Positions 39,172 to 48,742 are shown, counted from the first letter of the stretch. The stretch is 64,000 nucleotides of DNA from JBEKIK01 sp963838495 (GCA_963838495.1 CAWIRC010000001.1:1364001-1428000), one strand, 5' to 3'. Made by a program: numbers and translations. The notes: generated by a model not told the origin, from the sequence alone.

Positions 39172-40119
39172 ATGTCACCCAACGCCGCCTTGGCAAACAA
39201 TGTCTTCCTTACTTATGTGGGTATTCTTTTCGGGCTGCTTGTCGTTGCCGGCGCGAGTATTGGCATACTTGGCTTGTTACTGAAAAAAGATGTCAGCCAT
39301 GCCTGGAAATCGTATCGCAGTTGGCTGATAATGATTCCCTTGGTTTTGGTTTGTGTCTTTCTTGGCCGATTTACTACGATTTTCTTTTTCACCCTGTTGG
39401 CGATCTTTGCCTTTAAGGAATATGCCAGGGCGACGGGATTGTATCGCGACTGGTACATGACCGGAGTTGTATACCTAGGCATATTGGGAGCCGGCGTATT
39501 ATCCGCCATATACGATCCATACTTTGGACGCCCGGGTTGGTATGGCATGTTCATCGTATGGCCAGTTTATGTAATCACCGTCATTTTGTTGATTCCCATC
39601 ATTCGCAATCAAACCCAAGGGCAACTCCAGGCAATTGCTTTAGCTTTGTTGGGATTCATCTATATTGGTTGGATGTTCGGGCATATCGCGTTCTTAGCAA
39701 ATTCTAAAAATGCTTATGGCTACCTTTTCTACCTGATTTTCGCGGTGGAATTGAACGATGTAGCGGCTTACACATTTGGAAAGTCTTGCGGCCGGCATCC
39801 GCTCCGCAGCAATATCAGTCCTAAAAAAACCTGGGAAGGTTCTCTGGGCGCCTTGGCCGTTTCTATGGTTTTGCCATGGCTGTTGTGGTTTTCATTCCCG
39901 CATTTCACCGTACGAGATCTGATATTGAGTGGCCTTATTGTGGGTATATGCGGCCAATTGGGTGACCTTTCGATGAGCGTCATCAAACGCGATTTGGGCA
40001 TAAAAGATATGGGAACGTTAATCGGCGGTCACGGCGGCATCCTTGACCGGATCGATAGCCTGATCTATGTTGCCCCCTTGTTTTTCCATATGGTAAGGAA
40101 TTTCCACGATTTATATTAA
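39172..40119 (+). CDS. Phosphatidate cytidylyltransferase (CdsA-like)
   Basis: About 315 residues with many spans. The signature is GQLGDLSMSVIKRDLGIKDMGTLIGGHGGILDRIDSL near the C-terminus, with conserved Lys-Asp and Asp-Arg-x-Asp. Makes CDP-diacylglycerol from CTP and phosphatidic acid. It sits between the CDP-alcohol transferase and PlsC genes, so one cassette would cover acylation, activation and head-group transfer. Low GC compared with the flanking pst and phoU genes. Whether another cdsA exists in the genome cannot be seen here. Confidence 0.92.
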   Translation: MSPNAALANNVFLTYVGILFGLLVVAGASIGILGLLLKKDVSHAWKSYRSWLIMIPLVLVCVFLGRFTTIFFFTLLAIFAFKEYARATGLYRDWYMTGVVYLGILGAGVLSAIYDPYFGRPGWYGMFIVWPVYVITVILLIPIIRNQTQGQLQAIALALLGFIYIGWMFGHIAFLANSKNAYGYLFYLIFAVELNDVAAYTFGKSCGRHPLRSNISPKKTWEGSLGALAVSMVLPWLLWFSFPHFTVRDLILSGLIVGICGQLGDLSMSVIKRDLGIKDMGTLIGGHGGILDRIDSLIYVAPLFFHMVRNFHDLY

Positions 40120-40124
40120 ACGAC

Positions 40125-40850
40125 ATGGAACCTTGGCAGTACGAGACCGTTAATGATCTCGATCAATCCATGATCGAGCGTTTACGGCGTTTTCCCCGTG
40201 AACCGGATATACTGATTTATTCAGCCCGAATTGTTGTTGCTCTGATCCTACGCGCGTGGTTGAAGCTATATCACCGCTTGAGCATTACTGGCAAGGAGAA
40301 TTTACCTCGACAAGGTTCTTACGTGCTGGTGGCAAATCACACCAGTCATTTAGATGCTATATCGATCCTGGCATCCTTGCCAATACGTAAACTGCATTAC
40401 GTTTTTCCTGCCGCCGCCAAAGACTATTTCTTTGTTAGCGTTCCGCGCACGGTCCTTTCGGCAATTGTGGTCAACGCTCTGCCCTTTAACCGGGAAACTA
40501 ATATCCGCCAAAGTTTAAATGTTTGTAAACAACTATTGGCCAATCCCGGTAATGTCCTGTTAATTTTTCCCGAAGGGACACGCAGCATGACCGGTAAATT
40601 GGGGGAATTCAAGCCGGGTATAGGATTGCTATTGGCAGGCGTTGATTTGCCGGTCGTACCTTGTTGTTTGGAAGGTACATTCCAAGCATGGCCCAAGGGA
40701 AAACTTTTCCCCCGTCCTAGAAGGGTGCGATTGGTCATTGGCAAGGCGCGCCGCTATTCACACCTTAAACATGGTAAAGAATCGGCAGTTTATATATGTC
40801 AAGATCTGCATGATGCAGTCAACTCGCTTGCTAGCGGCTACCTTTACTGA
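40125..40850 (+). CDS. PlsC-like 1-acylglycerol-3-phosphate acyltransferase
   Basis: 241 residues. Acceptor motif NHTSHLDAISI with the His-x4-Asp dyad, then LPFNRETNIRQSL, and FPEGTRSMTGKLGEFKPGIGLL, block III of acyltransferases. Adds a second acyl chain to lysophosphatidic acid. Last gene of the lipid cassette, five bases after the cdsA-like stop. Contains an intact GCGCGC (40746-40751). Confidence 0.92.
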   Translation: MEPWQYETVNDLDQSMIERLRRFPREPDILIYSARIVVALILRAWLKLYHRLSITGKENLPRQGSYVLVANHTSHLDAISILASLPIRKLHYVFPAAAKDYFFVSVPRTVLSAIVVNALPFNRETNIRQSLNVCKQLLANPGNVLLIFPEGTRSMTGKLGEFKPGIGLLLAGVDLPVVPCCLEGTFQAWPKGKLFPRPRRVRLVIGKARRYSHLKHGKESAVYICQDLHDAVNSLASGYLY

Positions 40851-40882
40851 TTAACGATCTACAAATCGCATTTCCTCTTTGA

Positions 40883-41539
40883 TTACTTTTCCCCGTGGCG
40901 GATGATTTTTCCCTGGGCCAGGTAAATCACGTCTTCGGCGATGTTTGTGGCCAGGTCGGCGATGCGTTCCAGGTTGCGGGAAATGGCCATCAGGCGCAGA
41001 TATTGCTTGACGTTTTCCGGGTCGCGCTGGATGCGCTGTTCCATTTCCATGCGGAAGTCGCGCTTCATGGCGTCGATTTCATCGTCCCTGGCGCAAACAC
41101 CGTGGGCCAGGTCGCTGTCCATGTTCACCAGGGCGTCCAGGCTGTCGCGGAGCATGGCGTGGGTTTTGGACCACATTTCCCGGAGATCGAAGGTTATTTC
41201 GACTGGAGGCTCGGCCGCCAGGCCCACGCCCTTGCGCGCGATGTTCACGGCCATGTCGCCGATTCGCTCCAGGTCGGTATTGATTTTCAAGGCCGAGATT
41301 ATGAGCCTCAGATCGGTGGCCACCGGCTGGTGCAAGGCCAAAGTTTTCAGGCATTCTTCCTCGACTTCAACCTCGAGGCGATCGATTTCCTCATCGCGCT
41401 GGACGATTTCCCGCGCCAGGGCCTCGTCGCGACTCAAAACGGCCTGTATCGCCGACTGGACCTGGTCTTCGACCAACGCGCACAGCGACAAGAGCGATTT
41501 TTTCAGCTTGTCGATTTCCCGCTGCAAATGAACCGACAT
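40883..41539 (-). CDS. phoU: Phosphate signalling protein PhoU
   Basis: 218 residues, two three-helix bundles: MSVHLQREIDKLKKSLLSLCALVEDQ; then two metal-binding acidic segments DLERIGDMAVNIA and NLERIADLATNIAEDVIYL, the PhoU E/DxxxD signatures. Restrains Pst and the PhoR kinase. It is on the opposite strand from the pst operon and separated from it by the lipid cassette; in many bacteria it directly follows pstB. No phoR or phoB is in the window. Confidence 0.95.
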   Translation of the reverse strand: MSVHLQREIDKLKKSLLSLCALVEDQVQSAIQAVLSRDEALAREIVQRDEEIDRLEVEVEEECLKTLALHQPVATDLRLIISALKINTDLERIGDMAVNIARKGVGLAAEPPVEITFDLREMWSKTHAMLRDSLDALVNMDSDLAHGVCARDDEIDAMKRDFRMEMEQRIQRDPENVKQYLRLMAISRNLERIADLATNIAEDVIYLAQGKIIRHGEK

Positions 41540-41631
41540 GATTGACCTTTATAATGATTTGTTCGCCCCATAAAAATTCACCATCGACCGAAAACAACAT
41601 CAATAAACCATATTATTTAAAGCCATGCATG

Positions 41632-42570
41632 TCAATCCGAAAAACCGCTGGAAGACGAGTCGCGGTCGTCGAGCCACTGCAAGGGGCCGCAAAGTTCGCG
41701 AATCCCGTCTTTCAGCGATATTTCGGCTTGGAAACCCAAGGCTCTGATCCGCGCGTAGCTGACGGCATAGTCGCGGCGGTCGAGGTCTTTTTCGCCGGCA
41801 ATTCTTCGATCCTTACGCCGGGTATTATTTGCGAAATCAGCCGGCAGACATCCATTTTGGAGCAGTTCTGGCTCTCGTCGCCCAAGTTATAGACCCGGCC
41901 GGCCATGCCGGGGAATTTATCCAACGCCAGACAAATGCCCCGGGCAATGTCGGCAACGTGGATAAAACTCCGCAGGGCGCGGCCTTCGTAAACACGAAGC
42001 AGCCGCTCCTTAAGCGCGATACACAAAATCGTTTATCAACAGGTCCAGGCGCAGGCGCGGCGATAATCCGTAAGCGGTGGCGATGCGATAAACGACCGCA
42101 TCGCACCCTTCGAGTATGATGTTTTCTCCTTGTACCTTGTACTCGCCGTATAAACTCTCCGGTTTCAATGGCGTATCTTCGGTGCAAAGCGAATCCGTCA
42201 CCGATCCGTAGCAACTGCCGGTAGAGGCGAACACCACGCGGCGGCTCCGCCCGGCCACCTCAGCCACGTGTCGCGTGCCTTCGACGTTCACGTTTTCGGC
42301 CTCTTCCGGTGCCCGCAGGCAGGCCGGATAGCCCACGATCGCCGCCAGGTGAACCACGGCCTCGGCGTTGCGGGCAAAAACCGCCAGGGATCGCTTATCG
42401 CGGATATCGCCCCGGGTAAAAGTAAAGTTGGAGTTGCGGAAAAAAGGCAGTATCGGCCCGATGCCGTACCGAAGCGAATCGAACACCGCCACTTTATGCC
42501 CCCGCGATAAAAGCAGCGGAACCAAACTCGTGCCTATGTACCCTGCCCCGCCGGTTATGAGAATGTTCAT
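41632..42570 (-). CDS. NAD-dependent sugar-nucleotide epimerase/dehydratase, two frameshifts
   Basis: Extended SDR. MNILITGGAGYIGTSLVPLLL, VVHLAAIVGYPACL, FASTGSCYG, and SLYGEYKVQGE (catalytic Tyr and Lys); then SFIHVADIARGICLAL. The frame breaks at 42014-42017, where restoring GCGCGC joins NDFVYRA to LKERLL. It breaks again at 41793-41799, where one base is missing before GEKDLDRRDYAVSYARIRALGF. With both repaired, the protein ends GPLQWLDDRDSSSSGFSD, about 313 residues. Ten bases after the manC stop, so likely co-transcribed. Product not assignable. Confidence 0.82.
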
Positions 42571-42580
42571 GCTCGACTCG

Positions 42581-43672
42581 TCAGGTGAATTCACCGCCAA
42601 ATTGTTTATCCGCTTGGTTATAAAGATCCTTGATGCGCTCGGCTTTATCGGCCGGACAGATCAGTGTGGCGTCTTTGCTGTGGATCACGATCAGGCCGTG
42701 GCATCCCATCATGGCCACCAGGTGACCCGGTTCGCTGGACGCCAGGAGGCAATTCGAGGACTCTGAGAGTACGCATTTTTCGGTGGCCAGGGCATTGCCG
42801 TTTTCGTCGTGCGGGCAAGTCTCGGCGAAAGACACCCAAGAGCCGACGTCCATCCATTTTAATTCCATGGGAACAGCGGCCACGCGGACCTCATCCATGT
42901 GCGAGGCGGGCTCCATAACGGCATAATCTATGCTGATCTTTTTCAGGGTGGGATAGATCCTTGAAAGCTCCTCGTCTCTTTGCGGCATGTCCCAGGCTTG
43001 GGCGATGGCCACAAGCCCCGAATACACCTCCGGCTCCAACCGGCGGATGCAATCCAGCAATGTCTCGGCGGACCAAACAAACATCCCGCTGTTCCACAAA
43101 TAATGCCCGGGCCCCTTGCGAAAATATTCCTCGGCCGCGGCCAGGGCGGGCTTTTCCTTGAATCGCTTCACGATTTTTCCGCCGGGAATCGCATTGCCCA
43201 ACTCCAAATATCCGTAACCGGTAGCCGGGCCGGTGGGCGTTATGCCGAATGTGACCAGCGTCCGTGGATCGCGTTCGACCAAGGCAAATCCCTGCTCGAT
43301 GATATTCCGGAACTTATCGGCCGGCTCGATAAGGTGATCCGCCGTTAAAACCGCGAACACCGCCTCGCGATCCCTGGCATGGAGCAAAGCGGCACCAAGC
43401 CCGATGGCATTGAGCGTGTCGCGCCCAACAGGCTCGCCAAGAAAATTTTCTTTTGCCAACGCCGGCAGTGCGGCGAGGATCGCGGCACGATGCTTCAAAC
43501 CGGCGCAAACATAACGCCGCTCAGCCGGAATCAGCCCTTCCAACCGCTGGAAAGCGATTTCCAGCAGGCTCTTGCCCTGAATGAAAGGAATGAGCTGCTT
43601 GGGGCTCCCGGCGCGGCTCATCGGCCAAAGCCGGGTTCCAGATCCGCCGGCGATTATCAAGGCATATCGCAT
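42581..43672 (-). CDS. manC: Mannose-1-phosphate guanylyltransferase
   Basis: 363 residues, GMP type without the isomerase domain. Pyrophosphorylase motif IIAGGSGTRLWPMSR, SPKQLIP, LTADHLIEP, GYGYLELG, KRFKEKPA, and YLWNSGMFVW are all present. Makes GDP-mannose for surface glycans. Upstream of the epimerase gene in the same direction. The C-terminal region with MMGCHGLIVIHSKDATLICP is the family's left-handed helix. No frameshift. Confidence 0.95.
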   Translation of the reverse strand: MRYALIIAGGSGTRLWPMSRAGSPKQLIPFIQGKSLLEIAFQRLEGLIPAERRYVCAGLKHRAAILAALPALAKENFLGEPVGRDTLNAIGLGAALLHARDREAVFAVLTADHLIEPADKFRNIIEQGFALVERDPRTLVTFGITPTGPATGYGYLELGNAIPGGKIVKRFKEKPALAAAEEYFRKGPGHYLWNSGMFVWSAETLLDCIRRLEPEVYSGLVAIAQAWDMPQRDEELSRIYPTLKKISIDYAVMEPASHMDEVRVAAVPMELKWMDVGSWVSFAETCPHDENGNALATEKCVLSESSNCLLASSEPGHLVAMMGCHGLIVIHSKDATLICPADKAERIKDLYNQADKQFGGEFT

Positions 43673-43880
43673 AAACTTATTTTAACTCGTCTTACACTCC
43701 CGTCGCCGATTTAACAAGACATTGCCCTATATATAATACATTTATTATTAAGCCCATGGGTTGCAACCCATGGGCTTAAATTATTTCACCGGCCGAATCA
43801 TAGAATACTTTGTTCAATATGCAATTTGAAATTTGCAATGAAATATGCGTAAAAATGCGCGCAAACCTCACATAAAGAAC

Positions 43881-45021
43881 CTAAACCACTTCGGCCCCGT
43901 TGGTGGCCTGGCAAACATAGACAGCCGGTTTGTGACCTGTCTGCTTCTCATATCCCTTGGCGGTGTGGTTAACGAAATCGTCGGCGTCCTGGGCATTTAT
44001 CAGCGCCATTGCGCAGCCGCCGAAACCCGCTCCCGTCATGCGGGCCCCGTAGCAGGCCTTGTGCGAGCGGGCGCTGTCGACCATGGCATTCAAGGCGTCG
44101 CTCGATACCTCGAAGTTGTCGCGCAAATCCTCATGGCTCTGGTTCATCAGTTTTCCCAATGCAGCGGCGTCGCCGCGGCGCATCACCTCGGCAGCCTTCA
44201 CCGTCCGCTCGTTTTCGCCGATCACGTGCAGCGCCCGGCGCCTAGTGACCGGCTCCAAGCCGTCGGCCTCCTTGAGGAATCTTTCCATGCTCACGTCGCG
44301 CAGGGCCTTCACCTTGAAGAACTTGGCGGCCGCTTCGCATTGTGCGCGGCGCTCGTTGTATTTCGAATCGACCAGGCCGCGGCGCGTGGAAGTGTCGAGC
44401 ACAACTATCGCCACTCCCGGCGGCAGTGGCACAAGTTCGGTGTGCAAGTCGCGGCAGTCGATAAGTAGGGCATGGCCGGCCTTGCCCGCGGCCGAAATCA
44501 TCTGATCCATGATGCCGCAGTTCACGCCCACCCATTTGTTCTCGGCCCTCTGGCCCAAAAGCGCCATTGGGGCGGGTTCCCAGGCAAGATCTGACGCCGC
44601 GGCAAATGCCCGGGCGGTTGCCATTTCCAGGGCGGCCGATGAGGAAAGCCCCGCCCCCAAGGGCACGTCGCCCGCCAGCACTCCTTCCCAGCCGCACAGG
44701 CGATGGCCCGCGTCTTGCAGGCTCCAGGCTGTGCCCTTCAGATATTCGAGCCAGCCGGATTTGCTGTTTTTCAGCTCGTCGAGCGAGAATCCGCCGCTTT
44801 CCTTATAGTCGATGGAATGTACTACCACCTTGCGGTCGTCGCGCGGCTCCAGTGCGATCCACACCGCCCGGTCAATGGCCAGGGGAAAGACAAATCCGTC
44901 GTTGTAATCGGTGTGCTCGCCGATCAGATTCACCCGGCCCGGGCGCGCGCACGATCCACTTGGGCTGCCGGCCGAGTTTTTGCTTAAAATGCCGCTTGAT
45001 GTCTTTTTTATCGATTGCCAT
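43881..45021 (-). CDS. galK: Galactokinase, frameshift near the N-terminus
   Basis: GHMP kinase. The N-terminal QPKWIVRAPG continues, after a one-base correction at 44934-44943, into RVNLIGEHTDYNDGFVFPLA, the galactokinase signature. PLGAGLSSSAALEMATARA binds ATP; CGIMDQMISAAG holds the catalytic Asp; the C-terminus has GARMTGAGFGGCAMALI. Phosphorylates galactose. ATG at 45021 (MAIDKKDIKRHF). The extra base is next to an intact GCGCGCGC run (44943-44950). It works with galE at 20.4 kb. Confidence 0.93.
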
Positions 45022-45063
45022 GGGAGTAGATGGGAAAAATGAGTATGGGTTATTGACCATAAA

Positions 45064-45152
45064 GCCACGACCGGCGGTCGCGGCCTTGTTTTTCACGATT
45101 GTATCACTATCAAACTCCCCTCTCCCTCCGGGAGAGGGCCAGGGTGAGGGCG
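45064..45152. repeat. GCGACC palindrome and REP-like palindrome
   Basis: CCACGACCGGCGGTCGCGG at about 45064-45083, then CCCTCTCCCTCCGGGAGAGGG with tail GGGTGAGGG at 45117-45151. The rest of the 303-bp gap up to 45324 holds only the terminator listed next. Confidence 0.75.
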
Positions 45153-45275
45153 GTTTTTTTAGGTATTAAGCAATGAATATAAGCAGTTTTTGAATCTTCA
45201 ACAAGTAGCGTTTCCGGGGAGGGCTAATTGCAGATTCCACGGAAATATAAAAGAGGAATCTTTCCAAGAAACCTA

Positions 45276-45303
45276 AAACGGCGGCCGTTTCCGGCCGCCG
45301 TTT
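45276..45303 (-). terminator. Strong hairpin terminator of the HTH gene
   Basis: A 12-bp perfect stem, AAACGGCGGCCG against CGGCCGCCGTTT, with a four-base loop. Read on the minus strand it is followed by T residues and lies about 20 bases after the HTH stop. Confidence 0.75.
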
Positions 45304-45324
45304 GGGGACCTATGGCCCTCGACC

Positions 45325-45849
45325 TCAATCGGTCAGGTCCAAGAAAACGTCGTCAGATAGCCGTCGTTCGGCCGCCACGCCGAGTTCGTCCAGGCGGCGG
45401 CGTTGCCCCACGGCATGCCATGGACCGACGCCGGCCAACTCGGGCATGATCGCCAGGAGTTGGTCGATCAGCGTCTGGGCCATGCGGCGGATGGATTCCT
45501 GTTTGGCATTCTCCTGAATTGCCGTGACCGATTTCATCAATCGCACCAGTTGGGCTCGCAGCAGCACCGGGGCCGAGAGGGAATCGTCGGCCTCGACGAG
45601 CAACTCGCCAAGCGGCACGTCCAAAATCTTTTGCCACTCGTACAACTGGCTCAGGGAAATGTCGGTTGTTTCGGCCTCTTGTGCCCGGACGGCGGAGAGG
45701 TCGATGTTTAATCGTCGCGCTACGGTACGGCGCGAAATCCCTTGTTGTTGCCGCACAGCGGCCAAGCGATGCAAGGGATGCCTGACTGTCGGAACCGGTA
45801 CTTCATGTCCGGTTCCGCCGTCAGCGGTGGTTAGATGAGCTACACTCAT
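45325..45849 (-). CDS. XRE-type helix-turn-helix regulator
   Basis: About 174 residues. An N-terminal HTH, LAAVRQQQGISRRTVARRLNIDLSAVRAQE, is followed by LSQLYEWQKILDVPLGELL, as in Cro/CI-type regulators of planctomycetes. The C-terminal helical part (LMKSVTAIQENAKQESIRRMAQTLIDQLLAIMPE) looks like a dimerisation region. The ATG at 45849 follows AAGGGGTGTCTAT; an upstream start at 45885 is less likely. Regulated genes unknown. Confidence 0.78.
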   Translation of the reverse strand: MSVAHLTTADGGTGHEVPVPTVRHPLHRLAAVRQQQGISRRTVARRLNIDLSAVRAQEAETTDISLSQLYEWQKILDVPLGELLVEADDSLSAPVLLRAQLVRLMKSVTAIQENAKQESIRRMAQTLIDQLLAIMPELAGVGPWHAVGQRRRLDELGVAAERRLSDDVFLDLTD

Positions 45850-45920
45850 ATAGACACCCCTTCTACAAAGATCGCACAGGGACAACGACGGAATGAAAAA
45901 GAAATAGAGCAGAACATCAT

Positions 45921-46385
45921 CTAGTTTTCAGCGATCGGCTTGGATTGAGCCGTCCCTGTGAGGCGACATCGATTGCCCATTATCACCGCATGTCGCACCG
46001 AAAACTGGCCCGCCGGTTTGAACCGGAGGAAAACCGTGATGAGAATTTTATAATATAATACTTCACGGCCTTTATAATAATCATAACCGCTTGAAAGCCG
46101 TTCGACAAGTCCATCTTGAAAAAATTGTGATTTATAACAGCTTATTCTGTCATTAATTGCTCCTGACCGGTTGAACCCGGCCGGTCGGCCCATGTACAGC
46201 CAAATCGCCGCCATTATCAGATAGTTGATGAGATTGTCCGGGTATTCAAATACCGATTTATATGCCGTTTTTTCACTTTGTTTAGCCGCGACCCGGAGGG
46301 GAGCGGAGGAATTGCCCGGAATTTTCAATATCAATTCCCAGATGCCCTCAAACAGTTGATTAGAAGGACCGGCCGAGCTTTCCAT
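45921..46385 (-). CDS. Hypothetical protein, doubtful
   Basis: 154 residues starting seven bases after the glycosyltransferase stop. One hydrophobic segment (LINYLIMAAIWLYMG) and otherwise no recognised motif. It may be a real short gene, or the decayed remainder of the glycosyltransferase neighbour. Confidence 0.3.
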   Translation of the reverse strand: MESSAGPSNQLFEGIWELILKIPGNSSAPLRVAAKQSEKTAYKSVFEYPDNLINYLIMAAIWLYMGRPAGFNRSGAINDRISCYKSQFFQDGLVERLSSGYDYYKGREVLYYKILITVFLRFKPAGQFSVRHAVIMGNRCRLTGTAQSKPIAEN

Positions 46386-46391
46386 CCCCAG

Positions 46392-46919
46392 CTACTCGCC
46401 CAGCACGATATTTTTAAGCCGTTCCAGGAAATTGGGCCGCGCCGGCCTGCTGAAAGCCGGTCCTTGCCGCTGGAGCAAGCACCCTGAAAAATCGCAGTCC
46501 GCCGATGAACGCTCGGATTGCATCGCTGTCGCCTCTTGATGGCCTTTGGCCACATCCAGCCTGAAAAAGAATTGCCCTTCGCGTGCGGAAGATTTCAAGG
46601 TTTTAGCGATTTCATCCAAAGGCGTTCCCTGTTCTTCTTCGTGGATCAGCGCTATATCGCCGGTGCTTTTTTCCAGCGCCGTGCGAATAGCTTCTTCCCT
46701 GCCCAACGAGCGACTCTGGCAAATAGCCTGGACTTGCGGATAACGCCGGGTCAATTCCACCGCCACCTCGCTGGTGGCATCGGCCGAACCGTCGTCTATA
46801 ATCAACAACTCGATCTGCTCCGAGATCTCGGATACTACGTCCAGAATCTTATGCACGGTTGGGGCCAGCGTAGACTGGGCATTTTTAACCGGCAATAGAA
46901 TCGATACCGAGCGTGCCAC
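46392..46919 (-). CDS. Truncated family-2 glycosyltransferase
   Basis: About 175 residues. The GT-A opening VSILLPVKNAQSTLAPTVHKILD and LIIDDGSADATSEVAVEL, with the UDP-binding DDGS, are intact. The protein ends soon after, without the acceptor half of GT2 enzymes. The DXD-like region is IHEEEQGTPL. GTG at 46919 has GGAAAGGAAG upstream. Its short length suggests a relic or a minimal sugar-nucleotide-binding protein. Confidence 0.65.
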   Translation of the reverse strand: MARSVSILLPVKNAQSTLAPTVHKILDVVSEISEQIELLIIDDGSADATSEVAVELTRRYPQVQAICQSRSLGREEAIRTALEKSTGDIALIHEEEQGTPLDEIAKTLKSSAREGQFFFRLDVAKGHQEATAMQSERSSADCDFSGCLLQRQGPAFSRPARPNFLERLKNIVLGE

Positions 46920-47258
46920 GAACACTTCCTTTCCATCGAAAAGGTGCATGAAATGCGCTGCTAGTGATCCTCGACGCCCATTTTGCCTTTCTGCAATGAA
47001 CTTTTATTCTGCCGAATTTGCATCTCTTGACGTTGCAAAGGTCTTTGCCGAATGCTCAGGTGCCGATGTTTTTGACATTAAGCAGAAGCAGGCCTCGCTG
47101 ATTTTATCGTTCCGCGAACAACTATTTGGAGGGGGGTTGGCAAGCAAATACATATTCGTTTAAACTTATTAATCTTTCTGGATACAACGTGAATACCTTT
47201 TGTCATTGTAAATATTAATTGGAATCAACCGGGAATCATAGTATTTCCCTAATCGAAT
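46920..47258. other. Intergenic region with no recognised feature
   Basis: The gap between divergent genes. AT-rich towards 47160-47250; I see no gene, hairpin or repeat I can support. Confidence 0.4.
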
Positions 47259-47684
47259 ATGTCTCAACCACCCGACAAAGGCCCTGATTTCTCCCGCGGC
47301 GACGGGCTCCTGCCGGTTATCGCCCAAGACGCCCAAACCGGCGAAGTGCTAATGCTGGCTTACATGAATGCCGAAAGTTACGCCCAAACCCTGGCTACCG
47401 GAAACGCGATTTATTACAGCCGCAGCAGGAAAAAATTGTGGCGCAAAGGCGAACAAAGCGGAAATGTGCAAAAAGTCAAGGCTATTTACGTCGATTGCGA
47501 CCGCGATACGATCCTGCTTTCCGTCGAACAACTGGGCGGCGCCGCCTGTCATGAAGGATATAAAAGCTGTTTTTTCCGAAAGGTTACGCCCGAAGGGCTG
47601 AAAATAGTGGCCCAACGCGTGTTCGACCCGGAAAAGGTATATAAAAGTGGTCAGGGTACAGGGTTCAGGGTTCAGGACTCTTAA
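47259..47684 (+). CDS. hisI: Phosphoribosyl-AMP cyclohydrolase
   Basis: 141 residues. LPVIAQDAQTGEVLMLAYMNAES, YYSRSRKKLWRKGEQSGNVQKV, VDCDRDTILLSVEQ and ACHEGYKSCFFRK with the zinc and Mg2+ Cys/Asp residues. Third step of histidine synthesis. The last ~12 residues (SGQGTGFRVQDS) are encoded by GGGTTCAGG heptamers and are not part of the family. hisG follows after a 180-bp repeat-rich gap. The usual order is hisG before hisI, so this is a fragment of a scattered his set. Confidence 0.95.
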   Translation: MSQPPDKGPDFSRGDGLLPVIAQDAQTGEVLMLAYMNAESYAQTLATGNAIYYSRSRKKLWRKGEQSGNVQKVKAIYVDCDRDTILLSVEQLGGAACHEGYKSCFFRKVTPEGLKIVAQRVFDPEKVYKSGQGTGFRVQDS

Positions 47685-47790
47685 TAGGAGTCGAATTCTC
47701 GATCCCGGCCGACATGTGGCGTAAATTCAAACATTTATTGTTGTGCAATTTGAAATTTGCAATTCCCTATTTGCAATATTAAAAAACACG

Positions 47791-47866
47791 ATCCTGAACC
47801 CCGAACCCTGAACCCCGAACCCTGAACCCCAAATCCTGAACCCTGACCTCTGAACCCTGAACCCTT
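47791..47866. repeat. CCCTGAA heptamer array upstream of hisG
   Basis: About ten imperfect CCCTGAA/CCCCGAA units run right up to the hisG ATG, so the ribosome site of hisG would lie within the array. An inverted set (GGGTTCA) follows the hisI coding end at 47650-47680. Confidence 0.85.
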
Positions 47867-48742
47867 ATGTCGAACATACTCAAACTTGGCATTCCCGCCG
47901 GCAGCCTCCAGGAGGCAACCGCCGAGTTGTTTCGCCGGGCGGGCTATAAAATCACCTTCGGCGCCCGGAGTTATTACCCCACCATCGACGACGACGAGGT
48001 GGAATGCCTTTTGATCCGTGCGCAAGAGATGGCCCGATACGTGGAAAACGGCGTGCTGGACGCGGGGCTGACGGGCTACGACTGGATTATGGAGTGCGGG
48101 GCCGACGTTCATGAAGTGGCCGAGTTGGTTTTTTCCAAAATCTCCCGCCGGCCGGTCCGCTGGGTCCTGTGCGTGCCCGAGGACTCGCCGGTCAAATCGG
48201 TAAAAGACCTCCAGGGCAAACGGATCGCCACCGAAGCGGTGCGCATGACCCAACGTTATCTTGACGATCATGGCGTAACGGCCGAAGTGGAATTCAGTTG
48301 GGGCGCGACCGAAGTCAAGCCGCCCAAGCTGGCCGACGCCATCGTCGAGGTCACCGAGACCGGAAGTTCGCTAAAGGCGAATAATCTCCGCATCCTCGAC
48401 GAAGTGCTCACCAGCACCACGCGGTTCATCGCCAACCGCCGATCTTACGCCGATCCCTGGAAAAAACAGAAGATCGACGACATCGCCCTGATGCTCGCCG
48501 GCGCGATGGCCGCCGAGGGGAAAGTCGGTCTGATGATGAACGTGCCGCGGGAAAAGCTGATAAACGTACTCTCGCTCCTGCCCGCACTGCAAAAACCCAC
48601 CGTTTCCAGCCTGGCCGACGAAAAGTGGGTGGACGTCAATACCATCCTTGACGAATCGATCGTGCGAAAAATCATTCCCCGGCTGAAAGCGGCCGGGGCC
48701 CGGGGCATCGTGGAATATCCGCTTAACAAAGTAATTGAATGA
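47867..48742 (+). CDS. hisG: ATP phosphoribosyltransferase, long form
   Basis: 291 residues. LKLGIPAGSLQEATAELFRRAGY, GLTGYDWIMECG, RIATEAVRMTQRYLDDHGV and the PRPP motif DAIVEVTETGSSLKANNLRI. The C-terminal ~75 residues are the ACT-like histidine-binding domain (LMMNVPREKLINVLSLLPAL), so it should be feedback-inhibited without HisZ. First step of histidine synthesis. Confidence 0.96.
   Translation: MSNILKLGIPAGSLQEATAELFRRAGYKITFGARSYYPTIDDDEVECLLIRAQEMARYVENGVLDAGLTGYDWIMECGADVHEVAELVFSKISRRPVRWVLCVPEDSPVKSVKDLQGKRIATEAVRMTQRYLDDHGVTAEVEFSWGATEVKPPKLADAIVEVTETGSSLKANNLRILDEVLTSTTRFIANRRSYADPWKKQKIDDIALMLAGAMAAEGKVGLMMNVPREKLINVLSLLPALQKPTVSSLADEKWVDVNTILDESIVRKIIPRLKAAGARGIVEYPLNKVIE

Noticed and set aside
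45921..46919. One split glycosyltransferase gene covering both minus-strand frames
   Set aside because: The second frame (to 45921) has no GT2 motif and no indel I could place would join them sensibly, so they are listed separately.
47791..47866. Regular short repeats suggesting a CRISPR array
   Set aside because: Units are 7 bases without unique spacers, and no cas genes lie in the window.
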